From Cupriavidus taiwanensis (lineage in GTDB: Bacteria; Pseudomonadota; Gammaproteobacteria; Burkholderiales; Burkholderiaceae), in assembly GCF_900250075.1 (NCBI RefSeq), contig NZ_LT977070.1, forward strand, positions 2,584,894-2,648,893: 64,000 bases of DNA, given 5' to 3'. Positions within the stretch are counted from its first letter, which is position 1, and every line of letters starts with the position of its first letter. Positions 11,215-21,125 of the stretch are shown here, piece by piece. A program made the position numbers and the translations under genes. The notes under the pieces are model-generated. The model did not search any database. It was given only the letters and a program-made list of their open reading frames with translations, and had not been told where the DNA came from.

Positions 11215-13125
11215 TCAGGCCAGCAGCTTGTTCACGCGCTGCACGTAGGCCGCCGGGTCTTCCAGCATGCCGCCTTCGGCCAGCAGCGCCTGGTCGAACA
11301 GCACCTGCAGGCGGTCGCTGAAGGCATCCCCCGATTGCTCGCCTTGCAGGTCCCGCAGCTTCTTCACCAGCGCGTGTTCCGGGTTCAGTTCCAGGATCGG
11401 CCGGGCATCCGGCGCCTTCTGGCCGGCCTGCTTGAGCAGGCGCTGCAGGTAGCCGCTCATGTCGCCCTCGTCCGACACCAGGCACGATGCCGATGCAGTC
11501 AGGCGCAGCGTCACGCGCACGTCCTTGGCCTTGCCGGCCAGCACGGCCTTGGCGCGCTCGACCACATCCTTCCAGTCGGCTTCGGCCTTTTCCTGCTCGG
11601 CCTTCTCGGCCTCGTCGGCAAGCTTGCCCAGGTCGAGGTCGCCGCGCGCCACCGACACCAGCTCCTTGCCGTCGAATTCGCGCAGGAACGACAGCATCCA
11701 TTCATCGACACGGTCGGTCAGCAGCAGCACTTCGATGCCCTTCTTGCGGAACACTTCCAGGTGCGGGCTGTTCTTCGCGGCGGACCAGGTGTCGGCCGTG
11801 ACGTAGTAGATCTTGTCCTGCCCTTCCTTCATCCGGCCGACATAGGCGGCCAGCGACACGTTCTGCTCGGCGGTGTCGTTATGGGTCGAGGCGAAGCGCA
11901 GCAGCTTTGCCACGCGCTCCTGGTTGGCCTGGTCTTCGCCGGCGCCTTCCTTCAGCGCCTGGCCGAATTGCTGCCAGAAGGTGTCGTACTTGGCGCGCTC
12001 GGCTTCGTCCTCGCTGTCGGCCATCGATTCCAGCATCGACAGCACGCGCTTGGTGCAGCCCTCGCGGATCGCCTTGACGTCGCGGCTCTCCTGCAGCAGC
12101 TCGCGCGACACGTTCAGCGGCAGGTCGGCGGAATCGACCACGCCCTTGACCCAGCGCAGGTAGCCCGCCAGCAGCTGCTCGGCGTCGTCCATGATGAAGA
12201 CGCGCTTCACGTACAGCTTCAGGCCGGCCTTGTGGTTGCGATCCCACAGGTCGAACGGCGCGCGCGCCGGGATGTACAGCAGCTGGGTGTATTCGCTGCG
12301 GCCTTCGACGCGGTTGTGGGTCCACGCCAGCGGCGCCTCGTTGTCGTGCGCGATGTGCTGGTAGAACGCGGTGTACTGCTCGTCGGTGATGTCGGACTTG
12401 GCGCGGGTCCACAACGCGCTGGCCTGGTTCACGCTCTCCCACTCGTCGGTGCGCTTGTAGGCGCTGGCCTCGGCGTCCCACACTTCCTTGGGCATGCGGA
12501 TCGGCAGCGAGATATGGTCCGAATACTTCTGGATGATGCTCTTCAGGCGCCACGCCGACAGGAAATCGTCCTCGCCCTCGCGCAGGTGCAGCGTGATGGT
12601 GGTGCCGCGCTCGGCGCGCGCGATCGCGTCGACGGTGAACTCGCCGTCGCCGCTGCTTTCCCAGCGCACGGCTTCCTCGGCGCCCAGGCCGGCGCGGCGG
12701 GTTTCCACCGTGACCTTGTCGGCTACGATGAAGGCCGAATAAAAGCCCACGCCGAACTGTCCGATCAGCGCCGCGTCCTTCTGCTGGTCGCCGGACAGCT
12801 GCTGGAAGAATTCCCTGGTGCCCGAACGGGCGATGGTGCCGAGGTTGCGGATGGCCTCGTCGCGGCTCATGCCGATGCCGTTGTCGGTGATCTTCAGCGT
12901 GCGTGCCTGCGCATCGGCCTCGATGCGGATGGCCAGGTCGGCGTCGTTCTCGAGCAGGGACGGATTCGCGATCGCCTCGAAGCGCAGCTTGTCAGTGGCG
13001 TCCGAAGCATTAGAGACCAGCTCGCGCAGGAAAATTTCCTTGTTGCTGTACAGCGAGTGGATCATCAGGTGCAGCAGCTGCTTCACTTCCGCCTGGAAGC
13101 TCATCGTCTCGTGCGGTGCGGTCAT
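11215..13125 (-). CDS. htpG: Chaperone protein HtpG (Hsp90)
   Basis: The 636-residue cytosolic Hsp90 homologue is full length. GHKL ATPase motifs are visible: [20 protein letters not shown] and [11 protein letters not shown]; the middle domain has SRELLQESR and the C-terminal dimerisation domain is intact. It assists folding of client proteins under stress. ATG 13125 follows AAGAGGAGA. No heat-shock promoter is obvious in the 118-bp gap to the regulator gene upstream. Confidence 0.98.
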   Translation of the reverse strand: MTAPHETMSFQAEVKQLLHLMIHSLYSNKEIFLRELVSNASDATDKLRFEAIANPSLLENDADLAIRIEADAQARTLKITDNGIGMSRDEAIRNLGTIARSGTREFFQQLSGDQQKDAALIGQFGVGFYSAFIVADKVTVETRRAGLGAEEAVRWESSGDGEFTVDAIARAERGTTITLHLREGEDDFLSAWRLKSIIQKYSDHISLPIRMPKEVWDAEASAYKRTDEWESVNQASALWTRAKSDITDEQYTAFYQHIAHDNEAPLAWTHNRVEGRSEYTQLLYIPARAPFDLWDRNHKAGLKLYVKRVFIMDDAEQLLAGYLRWVKGVVDSADLPLNVSRELLQESRDVKAIREGCTKRVLSMLESMADSEDEAERAKYDTFWQQFGQALKEGAGEDQANQERVAKLLRFASTHNDTAEQNVSLAAYVGRMKEGQDKIYYVTADTWSAAKNSPHLEVFRKKGIEVLLLTDRVDEWMLSFLREFDGKELVSVARGDLDLGKLADEAEKAEQEKAEADWKDVVERAKAVLAGKAKDVRVTLRLTASASCLVSDEGDMSGYLQRLLKQAGQKAPDARPILELNPEHALVKKLRDLQGEQSGDAFSDRLQVLFDQALLAEGGMLEDPAAYVQRVNKLLA

Positions 13126-13243
13126 GGTTCTCCTCTTGAAAACAGGCGAATCTGGATAGGTTGGCTGGCCACCGGGGCCGTGCCGGCAAAAATAGGGACG
13201 CCCGGGCCATTTTCAAGACCCGGGGGACGCGCCGGGCGCTCGG

Positions 13244-14794
13244 CTACAGCCGCTCGAGCTGCCGCGCCAGGAAGCGCAGCATGTCCGGATCGCCGCTGCT
13301 GGCGACGTTGAAGCGCATCCAGCCGGACGGCATCTGCGACGGCGAAAACAGGCTGCCCGGGGCGAACAGGTAGCCTTCTTCATGGCCGGCGGTGGTGATG
13401 GCGTTGGAATCGCGGCCGGTGTCGGCCCACAGGTACATGCCGGCATGCTGGCCGGGGAACAGGCGCAGGCCCAGCCGCTCCAGCTCCCGCCGGGTCTCGT
13501 CGCGAGCGCGGTCGAGCCGGGTGCGCACGCGCTCGACGTGCTTGCGGTAATGCCCTTCGGTCAGCACCTTGTACAGCACCCGCTCGTTGATCTCGGGCGT
13601 GGCCAGCCCGGCCAGCAGCTTGCCGTCGGTCAGGGCCGCGGCCGTCTCCGGGTGCGCGGCGACGAAGCCGACGCGCAGGTTGGCCGCCAGCGTCTTGGAA
13701 AAGCTGCCCAGGTAGATCACCCGGCGCAGCTGGTCCAGGCTGGCCAGCCGGGTGGCGGCGTGGCCGGGCGGGCACAGGTCGCAGTAGATATCGTCCTCGA
13801 CGATCAGGAAGTCGTACTGCTCGGCCAGGCGCAGCAGCTGGAACGCCTTGGCGGCAGACAGCGAGGTGCCGGTCGGATTGTGCAGCACCGAGTTGATCAC
13901 GAACAGTCGGGGCCGGTGCGCCTGCACGATGCGCTCCAGCGCCTCCAGGTCCGGGCCCTCGCCGGTATAGGGCACGCCGATCACCTGCGCCCCCTGCGCG
14001 GCAAAGCGGCCGAACATCACGAACCACGCCGGGTCGCCGACCAGCACCGCGTCGCCGGGCTGCAGGTAGAGCCGGGCAATCAGGTCTAGTGCCTGGGTGA
14101 TGCCCGAGGTCAGCACGATCTGCTCGGCGCCGGCGCGGATCTCCAGTTCTTCCAGCCGGGTGCGCAACTGCTGGCGCAGCGGCAGGAAGCCCTGCGGGGT
14201 GCCGCTGGCCAGGAAATGGTTGCCGGGCTGGCGGCCGAGCCCGCGCAGCGCGCTGGCGATCAGCTCGCCGTCGAGCCAGTCGTTGGGCAGGAAGCCCAGC
14301 CCGGGCGCCTTGTGCGCCTCGGCGGTATGGAACATGCTGCGCAGCAGCCAGGTCACGTCGATCTTGCGCGCCGCCGGCGCGTCGCGCGAGACCGGCGCCG
14401 CCGGCGCGGCCGGCGCCCGCTCGCGCACGTAGAAGCCCGAGCCCCGGCGCGATTCCAGGTAGCCCAGCGCCACCAGCCGCTCGTAGGCCTCGACCACGGT
14501 AAAGCGCGAGATGCCCTTCTCCTGCGCCAGCTGCCGGATCGACGGCATGCGCATGCCGGCGCGGAACACACGCTCGTCGATGCGCATGCGCGCCCATTCG
14601 GTCAGCTGCTCGACCAGCGTCATCTGCGCCGATGGCACCGGGTCCGGCAAGCGCGCGGTGGACGACAGCACCAGCTGCAGCGCGCGCGCGGCTGCGGCGC
14701 CGGCTGGGGCTTGCGCGCCGCCTCGGCTATCCTTCTGGCGGGCCACGGCGGCGCTGTCGCCGCCGGCGTCGCCCTTGCTGGACTGGGCATCCAT
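13244..14794 (-). CDS. MocR-type regulator: GntR winged helix fused to aminotransferase-like domain
   Basis: The 516-residue protein has a GntR DNA-binding domain at about residues 65-130 (RMPSIRQLAQEKGISRFTV, then EAYERLVALGYLESRRGSGFYV) and a fold-type-I aminotransferase domain from about 150, with the PLP lysine in GSFSKTLAANLRVGF and HNPTG in the substrate-binding region. MocR regulators use the bound PLP or an aminated ligand to control genes, often divergent ones. ATG 14794 follows AGGAGCAGC. It is divergent from the glyoxalase-like gene, and the 84-bp gap carries direct repeats typical of MocR operators. It resembles PdxR, but the target set here differs, so I give no symbol. Confidence 0.92.
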   Translation of the reverse strand: MDAQSSKGDAGGDSAAVARQKDSRGGAQAPAGAAAARALQLVLSSTARLPDPVPSAQMTLVEQLTEWARMRIDERVFRAGMRMPSIRQLAQEKGISRFTVVEAYERLVALGYLESRRGSGFYVRERAPAAPAAPVSRDAPAARKIDVTWLLRSMFHTAEAHKAPGLGFLPNDWLDGELIASALRGLGRQPGNHFLASGTPQGFLPLRQQLRTRLEELEIRAGAEQIVLTSGITQALDLIARLYLQPGDAVLVGDPAWFVMFGRFAAQGAQVIGVPYTGEGPDLEALERIVQAHRPRLFVINSVLHNPTGTSLSAAKAFQLLRLAEQYDFLIVEDDIYCDLCPPGHAATRLASLDQLRRVIYLGSFSKTLAANLRVGFVAAHPETAAALTDGKLLAGLATPEINERVLYKVLTEGHYRKHVERVRTRLDRARDETRRELERLGLRLFPGQHAGMYLWADTGRDSNAITTAGHEEGYLFAPGSLFSPSQMPSGWMRFNVASSGDPDMLRFLARQLERL

Positions 14795-14804
14795 GTGCTG
14801 CTCC

Positions 14805-14850
14805 TGCAACTGTACTGAAGACGATCCGTGCAACTGTACCGGTACTGTAC
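14805..14850. promoter_or_regulatory. Putative MocR operator: direct repeats in divergent promoter region
   Basis: TGCAACTGTAC occurs twice (14805-14815 and 14829-14839), 24 bp apart, and the core CTGTAC occurs a third time at 14845-14850. MocR/PdxR regulators are known to bind direct repeats with spacing near one or two helical turns in divergent promoter regions. Confidence 0.65.
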
Positions 14851-14878
14851 CGAGTACCTTGTCTACCATCAAGCCAAG

Positions 14879-15556
14879 ATGAAGCTAGCCCTCGATCACC
14901 TCATCGTTGCCGCCCCCGACCTCGGCACCGGCACCGACTACGTTGCCGGCGTGCTGGGCATTGCGCCCCAGGGCGGCGGCGCGCATGCGGCCATGGGCAC
15001 GCACAACCGCGTGCTGGGCCTGTTCGGCGGCATCTACCTGGAAGTGATCGCGATCGATCCGGCCGCCGCCGCGCCGGCACGGCCGCGCTGGTTCGGCCTG
15101 GACAGCGAAGCGGTACAGCAGCGCCTGCGCGATGGCCCGTTCCTGCTGCACTGGGCCGCGCGCGTGGAACGGCCCGCCGACATTAGCCGCTGGCAGGCCC
15201 AGTATCCCGAACGCATCGCCCCGGTGATCCCGATGAACCGCGGCAGCCTGCAGTGGCGCATCACCGTACCCGCCGACGGCAGCCTGCCGGCCTGGCCGGG
15301 CGAAGCCGGCAGCGCCGGCGACGGCGCGCTGCCCAGCCTGATCCAGTGGGACGTGACCCCTGCCCCCGGCGCCAGCCTGCCGCGGCAGGACCTGGCGCTG
15401 CGCCGGCTGTCCGCGCGCCACCCGCGTGCCGAGCTGCTGCGCCAGGGGCTGGCATGGCTGGGCGCCGACCACCTGCTCGCAGTGGAGCAGGACGACGGCC
15501 CGCCCGGACTGATTGCCGAGATCGAAACCGCGCAGGGCATCCGCACCCTGCGCTAG
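14879..15556 (+). CDS. Glyoxalase-like (VOC fold) protein
   Basis: The 225-residue protein begins LALDHLIVAAPDL, typical of the glyoxalase-like domain (PF13468 type), with THNRVLGLFGGIYLEVIAIDP as the second metal-ligand region (His and Glu positions of VOC enzymes). The substrate is unknown. It sits directly downstream of the MocR operator and begins a same-strand run with AlaX, LysE, EamA, RidA, aminotransferase and GST genes, suggesting amino-acid-related stress or detoxification. There is no clear ribosome-binding site; an in-frame ATG at 14828 lies inside the operator and is less likely. Confidence 0.82.
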   Translation: MKLALDHLIVAAPDLGTGTDYVAGVLGIAPQGGGAHAAMGTHNRVLGLFGGIYLEVIAIDPAAAAPARPRWFGLDSEAVQQRLRDGPFLLHWAARVERPADISRWQAQYPERIAPVIPMNRGSLQWRITVPADGSLPAWPGEAGSAGDGALPSLIQWDVTPAPGASLPRQDLALRRLSARHPRAELLRQGLAWLGADHLLAVEQDDGPPGLIAEIETAQGIRTLR

Positions 15557-15604
15557 CCGTCCCCTGCGCTAGCCGTCCCCACCACAAGCCCCAAGGAGCC
15601 CCCG

Positions 15605-16318
15605 ATGTCCGCCACCCGCAAGCGTTTCGACGAAGACCCGTACCTCGACCACTGCGCCGCCACCGTGGTGGCCGCCAGCGCCGAGGGCATCGAGCTCGAC
15701 GAGACCGTGTGCTACGCGCGTAGCGGGGGCCAGGCCGGCGACACCGCCACGCTGACGCTGGCCGACGGGCGCACCGTGGCCATCGTCGACACGGTCTACG
15801 CCGACGACCGCCGCCGCATCCTGCATGTGCCGGCCGCCGAGGCGCCGCTGCCGCGCGCCGGCGAGCGCGTCACCGTGGCGATCGACTGGGACCGCCGCCA
15901 CCGGCTGATGCGCCTGCACACCTGCCTGCACCTGCTGGGCTCGCTGATCCCGGTGCCCGTGACCGGCTGCGGCATCTCGCCGGACAGCGCGCGCATCGAC
16001 TTCGACCTGCCCGAATCCACGCTCGACAAGGCCGACCTGAGCGAGCGCCTGAACGCGCTGATCCGCGCCAACACCGCGGTGCGCACCACCCTGATCACGC
16101 CGCAGGAACTGGCCGCGCAGCCCGACCTGGTGCGCACCATCGGCGCCGCGCCGCCGGCGGGCACGGCCAGCATCCGCATCATCGAGATCCCCGGGGTCGA
16201 CCGCCAGCCGTGCGGCGGCACGCACGTGGCCAACACCGGCGAGATCGGCGCGGTGGTGGTGACGAAGATCGAAAAGAAGAGCCGCACCAACCGGCGCGTG
16301 GCGGTGGCGTTGGCATGA
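15605..16318 (+). CDS. Alanyl-tRNA editing protein, AlaX type
   Basis: The 237-residue stand-alone editing domain hydrolyses mischarged Ser- or Gly-tRNA(Ala). Zinc ligands are visible as His105 and His109 (RLHTCLHLLGS) and Cys203 with His207 (QPCGGTHVAN). The SGGQAGD loop is also conserved. AAGGAG precedes ATG 15605. The stop overlaps the start of the LysE gene by four bases (ATGA), implying translational coupling. Confidence 0.93.
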   Translation: MSATRKRFDEDPYLDHCAATVVAASAEGIELDETVCYARSGGQAGDTATLTLADGRTVAIVDTVYADDRRRILHVPAAEAPLPRAGERVTVAIDWDRRHRLMRLHTCLHLLGSLIPVPVTGCGISPDSARIDFDLPESTLDKADLSERLNALIRANTAVRTTLITPQELAAQPDLVRTIGAAPPAGTASIRIIEIPGVDRQPCGGTHVANTGEIGAVVVTKIEKKSRTNRRVAVALA

Positions 16319-16977
16319 CGACTTCCACACTGTTCAGCGGCCTGCTCACCGGCCTGAGCACGGCACAGTTCGCGGCGCTGCTGACGCTGCTGACGGTCGG
16401 CCTGTTCACACCCGGACCCAACACCACCATCGCCGCGGTGAGCGGGGCCAACTTCGGCCTGCGCGCGACGCTGCCGCATTGCGTCGGCGTCGCCTTTGGC
16501 TTTGCCAGCATCCTGGCGCTGTGCGCGCTGGGCGTGGGTGCGCTGGTGCTGGGCCAGCCCGCGCTGGCCGCCGCGGTGCACGCGGCCGGCGTCGCCTACC
16601 TGCTGTGGCTGGCGTGGAAGATCGCGCGCAGCACCGCGCTGGCCGAAAAGCAGGTGCTGCGCCCGCTCAGCGTGTGGCAATCGGCGGCGCTGCAGTACGC
16701 CAATATCAAGGCGTGGATGCTGGCGCTGGCGGTGGCGGCCTCGTACATGGCGGGCGCGGCGTCGCCGGTGCGGCGCGTGCTGCTGGTGTGCGGCGTGTTT
16801 GGCGTACTGGGCTTCGTCAGCAACGGCGTCTATGGCGCGGTGGGCGCGTCGCTGCGGCAGTGGCTGCAGCACGGCCAGCGCGTGCGCTGGTTCAACCGCG
16901 CCATGGGCGCGGCGCTGGCGCTGACGGCGCTGTGGATTGCGGTCGGGGCCCGCCCCGGCGTGCCCGCGGCAGCCTGA
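16315..16977 (+). CDS. LysE/RhtB family amino-acid exporter
   Basis: The 220-residue membrane protein has about six hydrophobic helices and the family motif TPGPNTTIAAVSGANFGLRA near the N-terminus. LysE/RhtB proteins export amino acids or derivatives. The ATG at 16315 lies in the AlaX stop (ATGA). Together with the aminotransferase and EamA genes this suggests an amino-acid overflow function; the substrate is not known. Confidence 0.9.
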   Translation: MTTSTLFSGLLTGLSTAQFAALLTLLTVGLFTPGPNTTIAAVSGANFGLRATLPHCVGVAFGFASILALCALGVGALVLGQPALAAAVHAAGVAYLLWLAWKIARSTALAEKQVLRPLSVWQSAALQYANIKAWMLALAVAASYMAGAASPVRRVLLVCGVFGVLGFVSNGVYGAVGASLRQWLQHGQRVRWFNRAMGAALALTALWIAVGARPGVPAAA

Positions 16978-17015
16978 CCCGCGAGATCAACACCCTGACA
17001 ACACCGAGGCCAACC

Positions 17016-18014
17016 ATGCCCGCCAGCCGCCCCGCTCCGCCAACACCCTTGTCATCGACGACACCCCCGGCTGCTGCCGTGCCGGCCTCCGGCGGCATGC
17101 TGCTGGGCCTGGTCGGCGTGGCGATCTTCAGCCAGACCCTGCCGTTCACGCGCATGGCGGTGGCCGAACTGGACCCGATCTTCGTCGCGCTGGCGCGGGC
17201 CGTGCTGGCCGCGCTGCTGGCGCTGGCGCTGCTGGCCTGGCGCGGCGCGCTGCGCGCGGGCCGGCGCCCGCGCGGCGGGCAATGGACGCGGCTGGCCGTG
17301 ACCGCGCTGGGCGTGGTGGCGGGCTTTCCGCTGTTTTCCTCGCTGGCCATGCGCGAGGTGCCGGCCAGCCACGGCGCCATCGTGATCGGGCTGCTGCCGC
17401 TGGCCACCGCGGTGTTCGCCGCGTGGTTCGGGCGCGAGCGGCCGTCGCCGGCGTTCTGGCTGTCGGCCGTGGCCGGCAGCGCGCTGGTGGTCGGCTTTGC
17501 CGCGTGGCAGGGGGCCGGCGGCCTGCAGCATGCCGACTGGTTCCTGTTCGGCGCGGTGCTGCTGGGCGCGCTGGGCTATGCCGAGGGCGGCAAGCTGTCG
17601 CGCGAGCTGGGCGGGCTGGAAACCATCAGCTGGGCGCTGGTGGTATCGCTGCCGGTGCTGGTGCCGGTGGTGGCCTGGCTGACGCTGCGCGACCTGCCGG
17701 CGATCGCCGCGGCGTCGCCGCGGGCGTGGGGCGGCATGGCCTATGTTTCGGTGTTCTCGATGTTCGTGGGCTTCCTTTTCTGGTACGCCGGCCTGGCAAA
17801 AGGCGGCGTGGCCCGCGTCGGCCAGATACAATTGCTGCAGCCGTTCCTGACGCTGGCGGGCGGCGCGCTGATCCTGTCCGAGCCGCTCGACGCTGCCACC
17901 ATCGCCTTCGCGGTGGCGGTGATTGCCGTCGTGGCCCTGGGCCGCCGCGCCGCCGTGCAGCAATCCGCACCTGCCCCGGAACCCTCACCGATCCTTCCCG
18001 GACGCATTCACTGA
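17016..18014 (+). CDS. EamA/DMT-family transporter
   Basis: The 332-residue protein has ten hydrophobic helices in two EamA repeats (GLVGVAIFSQTLPFTRMAVAELDP; AYVSVFSMFVGFLFWYAGLAKG). An unusual 25-residue Pro/Thr/Ala-rich N-terminus precedes the first helix. DMT members export small metabolites. It is 38 bases downstream of the LysE gene and 11 bases upstream of ridA, consistent with one operon. No strong ribosome-binding site is seen (CGAGG at 17005-17009). Confidence 0.88.
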   Translation: MPASRPAPPTPLSSTTPPAAAVPASGGMLLGLVGVAIFSQTLPFTRMAVAELDPIFVALARAVLAALLALALLAWRGALRAGRRPRGGQWTRLAVTALGVVAGFPLFSSLAMREVPASHGAIVIGLLPLATAVFAAWFGRERPSPAFWLSAVAGSALVVGFAAWQGAGGLQHADWFLFGAVLLGALGYAEGGKLSRELGGLETISWALVVSLPVLVPVVAWLTLRDLPAIAAASPRAWGGMAYVSVFSMFVGFLFWYAGLAKGGVARVGQIQLLQPFLTLAGGALILSEPLDAATIAFAVAVIAVVALGRRAAVQQSAPAPEPSPILPGRIH

Positions 18015-18025
18015 CTGGAGCCTAC

Positions 18026-18493
18026 ATGTCCCAAACCTCGGTCTACGATACCCTTGCCCGCCTCGGCATCGAACTGCCGGCCGTCAGCGCCCCCGCCGCC
18101 GCCTACGTGATGGCCGCGCAGACCGGCAACACCGTGTTCCTGTCCGGCCATATCGCGCGCAAGGACGGCAAGGTCTGGACCGGCAAGCTGGGCCAGGAGA
18201 TCGACACCGAAACCGGCAAGGCCGCCGCCCGCGCCGTCGCCATCGACCTGCTGGCGACGCTGCATGCGCATGTCGGCGACCTGAACCGCGTCACCCGCAT
18301 CGTCAAGGTGATGAGCCTGGTCAATTCGACCACCGACTTCACCGAGCAGCACCTGGTCACCAACGGCGCCTCCGAGCTGCTGGCCGAGGTCTTCGGCGAC
18401 AAGGGCAAGCACGCGCGCAGCGCGTTCGGCGTGGCGCAGGTGCCGCTGGGCGCGTGCGTCGAGATCGAACTGATCGCCGAAGTGCAGGGCTGA
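18026..18493 (+). CDS. RidA family (YjgF/YER057c) protein
   Basis: The 155-residue protein carries the Rid fold signature: FLSGHIARKDGKVWTGKLG, LLATLHAHVGDLNRVTRIVKVMSLV and the C-terminal ARSAFGVAQVPLGACVEIE with the family's conserved Arg. RidA proteins hydrolyse reactive enamine/imine intermediates released by PLP enzymes. TGGAG precedes ATG 18026. The next gene downstream is a PLP aminotransferase, which fits this role. Confidence 0.92.
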   Translation: MSQTSVYDTLARLGIELPAVSAPAAAYVMAAQTGNTVFLSGHIARKDGKVWTGKLGQEIDTETGKAAARAVAIDLLATLHAHVGDLNRVTRIVKVMSLVNSTTDFTEQHLVTNGASELLAEVFGDKGKHARSAFGVAQVPLGACVEIELIAEVQG

Positions 18494-18568
18494 AGCTTTA
18501 TCGTTGACTGAGCGGCCGGCCGTTGCCGTGCCGCTCTCCCAAGAATCACCGCAGACTAGAGACACATC

Positions 18569-19753
18569 ATGAAATGGGCCATTTCCCGCCGGGCGCAGCA
18601 ACTCACCAGCTCGGCCATCCGCGAAATCCTTAAGGTCACCGAGCGTCCGGAAGTCATTTCGTTCGCCGGCGGCCTGCCGTCGCCGGCGTCGTTCCCGGTA
18701 GCGGCGATGGAAGCCGCGACGGCCCGCGTCTTCGCCGACAACCCGCAGGCGGCGCTGCAGTACGCCGCCACCGAAGGCTACCTGCCGCTGCGCGAGTTCG
18801 TCGCCCGGCGCCATGACGTGGCGGTCGAGCGCGTGCTGATCACCACCGGCTCGCAGCAGGCGCTGGACCTGATCGCCAAGGTGATGATCGACCCCGGCAG
18901 CAAGGTGATGGTGGAAACCCCCAGCTACCTCGGCGCGCTCCAGGCGTTCTCGCTGTTCGAGCCGGAATTCGTCTCGATCCCGAGCGACGACAAGGGCCTG
19001 CTGCCCGAGGCGCTGACGCCCGAGCTGACCGCCGGCGCGCGCTTCCTGTACGCCCTGCCCAACTTCCAGAACCCGACCGGGCGCCGCCTGCCGCTGGAGC
19101 GCCGCCAGGCGCTGGTGGCGCGCGCGCAGGAACTGGGCGTGCTGCTGGTCGAGGACGATCCGTACGGCGCGCTCAGCTACACCGGCGACCAGCTGCCGAG
19201 CCTGCTTTCGATGAACCCCGATGGCGTGATCTACATGGGCTCGTTCTCCAAGATCCTGGCCCCCGGCATGCGCCTGGGCTACGTGATCGCCCCGCCCGAG
19301 CTGCATTTCAAGCTGTGCCAGGCCAAGCAGGCCTCGGACCTGCACACGCCCACGTTCACGCAGCGCGTGGCCTACGAGACCGTGCGCGACGGCCTGCTCG
19401 ACACCCATATCCCGACCATCCGCGAGCTCTACGGCAAGCAGTGCCAGACCATGCTGGATGCGCTCGAGCGCCACATGCCCGAGGGTGTCAGCTGGAATAC
19501 GCCCGAAGGCGGCATGTTCATCTGGATGGAGCTGCCCGAGGGGCTGGACAGCATGGTGATCCTGGAGGAAGCGGTCAGGCGCAACGTCGCCTACGTGCCG
19601 GGCGCGCCGTTCTATGCCAACAACCCGAAGCGCAACGCGCTGCGCCTGGCCTTCGTCACGGTGCCGGCGGAGCGCATCGAACAGGGCGTGGCGATCCTCG
19701 GCGAGCTGTTCCGCGAAGCCATTGCCGCGGCGCGGCAGCCGCGCGCGGCCTGA
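18569..19753 (+). CDS. PLP-dependent aminotransferase, class I/II (2-aminoadipate/LysN-like)
   Basis: The 394-residue cytosolic aminotransferase has the fold-type-I motifs: SQQALDLIAKV, PNFQNPTG, VLLVEDDPYG and the PLP lysine Lys228 in GSFSKILAPGMRLGY. The N-terminus (MKWAISRRAQQLTSSAIREILK) is that of the LysN/ARO8-like group that act on 2-aminoadipate, branched or aromatic amino acids. It is closely related to the catalytic part of MocR proteins, one of which lies 4 kb upstream. ATG 18569 has AGAGACACATC just before it. Confidence 0.92.
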   Translation: MKWAISRRAQQLTSSAIREILKVTERPEVISFAGGLPSPASFPVAAMEAATARVFADNPQAALQYAATEGYLPLREFVARRHDVAVERVLITTGSQQALDLIAKVMIDPGSKVMVETPSYLGALQAFSLFEPEFVSIPSDDKGLLPEALTPELTAGARFLYALPNFQNPTGRRLPLERRQALVARAQELGVLLVEDDPYGALSYTGDQLPSLLSMNPDGVIYMGSFSKILAPGMRLGYVIAPPELHFKLCQAKQASDLHTPTFTQRVAYETVRDGLLDTHIPTIRELYGKQCQTMLDALERHMPEGVSWNTPEGGMFIWMELPEGLDSMVILEEAVRRNVAYVPGAPFYANNPKRNALRLAFVTVPAERIEQGVAILGELFREAIAAARQPRAA

Positions 19754-19802
19754 TGCCACGGATAGACGGATAAACGCGGGCGCACCTGACTTGGGAGACG
19801 AC

Positions 19803-20447
19803 ATGTTGCGTATCTGGGGCCGGCTTTCCTCCATCAACGTGCAGAAGGTGGTCTGGTGCGCGCGCGAGCTGCACCTGGACCATGAGCGCGTCGATATCGG
19901 CGTGACCAAGGGCGACCTCGACACCGAGGCCTACGTGCGCCTGAACCCTAACCGCCAGATCCCGGTGATCGAGGATTTCCGCGGCACGGATGTCGGCGGC
20001 GAGCCCTTCGTGCTGTGGGAGTCCAATGCGATCGTGCGCTACCTGTGCGCACGCTACGGCGAAGGCACGCTGTGGCCCGAGGACGTCAAGGCGCGCGCCT
20101 CGGCCGACCGCTGGATGGACTGGCAGACGACCGCCTTCAGCCCGGCGATGGTGACCGCGTTCCTGAACCTGGTGCGCAAGCCCGAAGCCGAGCGCGACCC
20201 GGCCGCCATCGACGCCTCGTGCGAGCGCACCGAGCCGCTCGCCGCGCTGCTGGACAAGGCGCTGGCCGGACGCGAGTTCATCGGCGGCGACCGCTTCACC
20301 ATGGCCGACATCTCGCTGGCCTGTGCCGCGCACCGCTGGATGGGACTGCCGCGCCAGCACCAGCCGCGCCCCGAGCTGGAGCGCTGGCTCAACGCCATGC
20401 GCGCCCGCCCAGCCGCCGGCGGCATCCTCGAACTGCCGCTGCGCTGA
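19803..20447 (+). CDS. Glutathione S-transferase family protein
   Basis: The 214-residue protein has a thioredoxin-like N-terminal domain (RIWGRLSSINVQKVVWCARELHLDHERVDI, LNPNRQIPVIED, LWESNAIVRYLC) and an all-helical C-terminal domain with GDRFTMADISLA. The Ser-Ser-Ile-Asn sequence occupies the catalytic N-terminal site. GGGAGA precedes ATG 19803. It closes the same-strand run that starts at 14879. Confidence 0.92.
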   Translation: MLRIWGRLSSINVQKVVWCARELHLDHERVDIGVTKGDLDTEAYVRLNPNRQIPVIEDFRGTDVGGEPFVLWESNAIVRYLCARYGEGTLWPEDVKARASADRWMDWQTTAFSPAMVTAFLNLVRKPEAERDPAAIDASCERTEPLAALLDKALAGREFIGGDRFTMADISLACAAHRWMGLPRQHQPRPELERWLNAMRARPAAGGILELPLR

Positions 20448-20474
20448 GCCGCGGCAGTTTTTTCACCCGCCCTT

Positions 20475-21125
20475 CTACTTCGGCGCGCGCGAGCCCGATG
20501 CCGCGGTAAACACCCCCAGCCCGATAAAGGCCGCGCCGGTCAGGTAGCGGCCCAGCGCGCGCGCGCGGCCGGCGCGGCGCAGCGCCGGCATCACCGCGGC
20601 GGCGGCCATCACGTAGCACGCATCCGTGGTCGCGGCGATCAGCACGAAGGCCACGCCCAGCGCCAGGCTCTGCGCCAGCGCCGAGCCCGCCGGGTCCATG
20701 AACTGCGGCAGGAAGGCGGCGAAGAAGATCGCGGTCTTGGGGTTGAGCAGCGCCACCACGAAGCCGTCGCGCACCACCTGGCGCAGGCTGCGCGGCGACA
20801 CCTCGGGGGCGCCGCCATCGGCCCCGCCGCCGCCGCGCAAGGCTCGCACGCCCAGCCAGATCAGGTAGGCCGCGCCGGCGTACTTGACCACCGTAAAGGC
20901 CAGCGCCGACACCGAGAACAGCACCGCCAGCCCCAGCGAGGCGCCGATGGCATTGCCCAGGTTGCCCAGCGCCACCGCGCCGATCGAGGCCAGCCCGGCC
21001 TGCCGGCCCTGCGCCAGCGTGCGCGTGACGATATAGACCACGGCCGGGCCCGGCGTGATCGCCAGCGCCAGGCTGGCCACCACGAAAGCTGTCAGCAACG
21101 GCCACGGCGGAAGAAATTCGGTCAT
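20475..21125 (-). CDS. LysE/RhtB family exporter
   Basis: The 216-residue membrane protein has the motif LAITPGPAVVYIVTRTLAQGR near the N-terminus and LNPKTAIFFAAFLPQFMDP in the middle, both diagnostic of LysE/RhtB exporters. Start ATG 21125 with CGAGG upstream. It is convergent with the GST gene (27-bp gap, no terminator seen) and divergent from lldP. Confidence 0.92.
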   Translation of the reverse strand: MTEFLPPWPLLTAFVVASLALAITPGPAVVYIVTRTLAQGRQAGLASIGAVALGNLGNAIGASLGLAVLFSVSALAFTVVKYAGAAYLIWLGVRALRGGGGADGGAPEVSPRSLRQVVRDGFVVALLNPKTAIFFAAFLPQFMDPAGSALAQSLALGVAFVLIAATTDACYVMAAAAVMPALRRAGRARALGRYLTGAAFIGLGVFTAASGSRAPK

